NCBI GenBank assembly: GCA_964387485.1
Contig: CAYLWV010000008.1
Coordinates: 1 to 36,194, forward strand
From: Fluviibacter sp964387485
GTDB taxonomy: Bacteria > Pseudomonadota > Gammaproteobacteria > Burkholderiales > Rhodocyclaceae
Reading direction: 5' to 3'
Length of the DNA stretch: 36,194 bases
Position numbers and translations under genes: made by a program. Positions 34,497-36,194 of the stretch are shown here, piece by piece. Every line of letters starts with the position of its first letter. Positions within the stretch are counted from its first letter, which is position 1. A model generated the notes under the pieces. It was given only the letters and a program-made list of their open reading frames with translations, was not told where the DNA came from and made no database searches.

Positions 34497-35336
34497 TTAA
34501 TCACGCAGCAGATCGTTGAGGCTGGTCTTGGCGCGGGTTTGGGCGTCAACCTTCTTAACGATGACGGCGCAGTACAGACTGTACTTGCCATCGGCCGAGG
34601 GCAGGTTGCCGGCAACGACCACCGAGCCGGCCGGAACGCGACCATAGTGGATTTCACCGGTTTCGCGATCATAGATCTTTGTCGACTGGCTGATGTACAC
34701 ACCCATCGAGATGACGCAGTTGTCTTCGACGATGACGCCTTCAACGACTTCCGAACGAGCGCCGATAAAGCAGTTGTCACCAATGATGGTGGGATTGGCC
34801 TGTAGCGGCTCGAGCACGCCGCCGATGCCCACGCCGCCCGACAGGTGGACGTTTTTGCCGATCTGGGCGCAAGAGCCAACAGTCGCCCAGGTGTCGACCA
34901 TGGTGCCTTCATCAACGTAGGCGCCGATGTTGACGTAGGAGGGCATGAGCACCACGTTCTTGGCAATGTACGAACCACGACGGGCGGTGGCCGGCGGCAC
35001 CACGCGGAAGCCGCCTTCGCGGAACTGGGCTTCGGTCCAGCCCTGGAATTTGGTATCGACCTTGTCGAAATAGCTCAGCTCCCCGCCGCTCTGAACGCGG
35101 TTGTCATTGGTGCGGAAGGAGAGCAGCACGGCCTTCTTCACCCACTGGTGGGTGACCCATTCGCCATTGATTTTTTCGGCGACACGCAGGGTGCCACGAT
35201 CCAGTTCATGGATGACCTGGTCGATGGCTTCCTTGGCCTCTTTGGGCGAACCGGTCGGCGACAGGTCGTTGCGGTTTTCCCAGAGGTTTTCAATGATGGA
35301 TTGCAGCGGATGATTGATGGCGTGGCTCATGGACAT
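34497..35336 (-). CDS. dapD: 2,3,4,5-tetrahydropyridine-2,6-dicarboxylate N-succinyltransferase
   Basis: The enzyme of about 279 aa adds succinate to tetrahydrodipicolinate, the step before DapC and DapE. Helical N-terminus (PLQSIIENLWENR), then a hexapeptide-repeat left-handed beta-helix with RGSYIAKNVVLMPSYVNIGAYV, GVGIGGVLEPLQ and the C-terminal RVPAGSVVVAGNLPS. Two nearby ATGs (35334-35336 and 35328-35330) fit; neither has a strong ribosome-binding site, and the former is used here. The longer frame to 35471 crosses the divergent promoter region. Confidence 0.95.
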   Translation of the reverse strand: MSMSHAINHPLQSIIENLWENRNDLSPTGSPKEAKEAIDQVIHELDRGTLRVAEKINGEWVTHQWVKKAVLLSFRTNDNRVQSGGELSYFDKVDTKFQGWTEAQFREGGFRVVPPATARRGSYIAKNVVLMPSYVNIGAYVDEGTMVDTWATVGSCAQIGKNVHLSGGVGIGGVLEPLQANPTIIGDNCFIGARSEVVEGVIVEDNCVISMGVYISQSTKIYDRETGEIHYGRVPAGSVVVAGNLPSADGKYSLYCAVIVKKVDAQTRAKTSLNDLLRD

Positions 35337-35364
35337 GGCTTTAAAAAGGGCTTGAAAGCCTTTC

Positions 35365-35370
35365 ATTATA
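35365..35370 (-). promoter_or_regulatory. Candidate -10 box of the dapD-dapE-prmB operon
   Basis: A perfect TATAAT on the minus strand (35370-35365) lies about 29 bases before the dapD start. No good -35 box is seen at the usual distance, so an activator or a weak promoter is possible. Confidence 0.4.
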
Positions 35371-35424
35371 CGGGAAATGCGGTTTTTGCCGGCGGGGTGG
35401 CTTAGAGAATTTTGTCGTTTTCGT

Positions 35425-35453
35425 TTGAGAAGGTGGCCGGCATCGGGTATCAT
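35425..35453 (+). promoter_or_regulatory. Sigma-70 promoter of pyrG
   Basis: TTGAGA (35425-35430) and TATCAT (35448-35453) each match five of six consensus bases and are 17 bases apart. Transcription should begin near 35460, leaving about 20 bases before the pyrG ATG. Confidence 0.7.
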
Positions 35454-35479
35454 CGGGCTTTCCCGCTGCACGTTTTGCT

Positions 35480-36194
35480 ATGACCAAATATGTCTTCGTC
35501 ACGGGTGGTGTCGTCTCTTCCCTGGGTAAGGGAATTGCGGCCGCCTCTCTGGGTGCGATCCTCGAATCGCGTGGGCTCAAAGTCACCCATTTAAAACTTG
35601 ATCCTTATATCAACGTCGACCCCGGGACGATGAGTCCCTTCCAGCACGGTGAAGTATTCGTGACGGAAGACGGGGCGGAAACCGATCTCGACCTCGGCCA
35701 CTACGAGCGCTTTACCAGCGCCCGGATGCACAAGCGTAATAACTTTACGACGGGCCAGGTCTACGAGTCGGTGATCAAAAAAGAACGCCGTGGTGAATAT
35801 CTGGGCAAGACTGTCCAGGTGATTCCGCACATTACCGATGAAATTAAACACCTCGTGAAGCGGGGTGCCGAAGGCGCTGACGTGGCCCTGGTGGAAGTGG
35901 GCGGTACGGTGGGCGATATCGAATCGCTGCCGTTCCTGGAAGCCATTCGCCAGATGGGTATTGAGGAAGGCCGTAACAATGTCTGTTACATCCACCTGAC
36001 CCTGCTGCCGTGGATCCCGACGGCCGGTGAGCTGAAAACCAAGCCGACCCAGCACTCGGTCAAGGAACTGCGTGAAATCGGTATTCAGCCGGATGTGCTG
36101 CTGTGCCGTGCCGACCGCCCTGTGCCAGTGGAAGAGCGTCGCAAGATTGCGCTGTTCTGTAATGTGGCGCCGGAAGCCGTGATCGAAGCGCTGG
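35480..36194 (+). CDS. pyrG: CTP synthase, N-terminal part (cut by window end)
   Basis: The open frame starts at ATG 35480 and runs off the right edge after 238 codons. It begins MTKYVFVTGGVVSSLGKG, the CTP synthase signature with its ATP-binding loop. LKLDPYINVDPGTMSPFQHGEV, the Mg-binding VEVGGTVGDIES and LTLLPWIPTAGELKTKPTQHSV follow. The visible part is most of the amidoligase domain. The C-terminal glutamine amidotransferase domain lies beyond the window. The enzyme converts UTP to CTP with glutamine. It diverges from dapD. Confidence 0.97.
   Translation, partial: MTKYVFVTGGVVSSLGKGIAAASLGAILESRGLKVTHLKLDPYINVDPGTMSPFQHGEVFVTEDGAETDLDLGHYERFTSARMHKRNNFTTGQVYESVIKKERRGEYLGKTVQVIPHITDEIKHLVKRGAEGADVALVEVGGTVGDIESLPFLEAIRQMGIEEGRNNVCYIHLTLLPWIPTAGELKTKPTQHSVKELREIGIQPDVLLCRADRPVPVEERRKIALFCNVAPEAVIEAL

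Noticed and set aside
35337..35471. N-terminal extension of dapD by 45 residues
   Set aside because: It would run through the -10 box and the pyrG promoter region, and the DapD family starts near the ATGs at 35336/35330.

Overview
The window is about 36 kb of GC-rich chromosome (roughly 58-60% GC by eye) that is almost entirely coding. It looks like a betaproteobacterium. The evidence is the PhaR C-terminus, the rluB/rimP-nusA-infB-rbfA-truB-rpsO-pnp order, the long DksA, the FAD-dependent GlcD-like oxidase and a PHP phosphatase followed by a YciO-like gene. I suspect a Neisseriales/Chromobacteriaceae-like lineage but cannot prove it from one window. Both ends cut genes: phaR at the left (only its 3' end) and pyrG at the right (only its 5' end).

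Layout. (1) 1-335: end of phaR and its terminator. (2) 396-7017: a complete tripartite RND drug-efflux locus, with a TetR/AcrR-type repressor diverging from adaptor, pump and outer-membrane lipoprotein genes. A near-perfect copy of the E. coli AcrR operator sits between them. (3) 7036-9822: rimO and a VAO-type FAD oxidase. (4) 9845-11256, minus strand: a gamma carbonic anhydrase translationally coupled to an Hsp33 homologue that has lost all four redox/zinc cysteines. (5) 11325-17410: a dense plus-strand run with a PHP phosphatase/RNase AM-like gene, yciO-like, a site-2 protease, trpS, scpA, scpB and rluB. (6) 17398-26491: the translation and RNA-decay operon rimP-nusA-infB-rbfA-truB-rpsO-pnp. 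It starts with a strong promoter and a leader that contains an intrinsic terminator just before rimP, so it is a candidate attenuator. (7) 26460-29907: dksA (convergent with pnp, sharing a perfect bidirectional terminator), a small unknown protein, selO, a Sel1-repeat secreted protein and a yeast FCY1-type cytosine deaminase. (8) 29950-31790: a small accessory patch of lower GC with a HigBA-like toxin-antitoxin pair and a HrgA/COG2958-like protein (HARE-type winged helix plus PD-(D/E)xK nuclease core). It lies beside a tRNA cluster. (9) 31786-32437: a small lipoprotein and a minus-strand tRNA operon Pro(UGG)-Arg(UCU)-His(GUG). (10) 32461-35336, minus strand: dapD-dapE-prmB, divergent from pyrG.

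Most of the window is core housekeeping. The items most worth a second look are the cysteine-less Hsp33, the toxin-antitoxin plus HARE/PD-(D/E)xK patch, the rimP leader attenuator, the AcrR-like operator with an unusual non-lipoprotein adaptor, and the FCY1-like cytosine deaminase. I did not find a CRISPR array, an insertion sequence, a prophage or a clear multi-gene undescribed system. The accessory patch is the nearest candidate for one.
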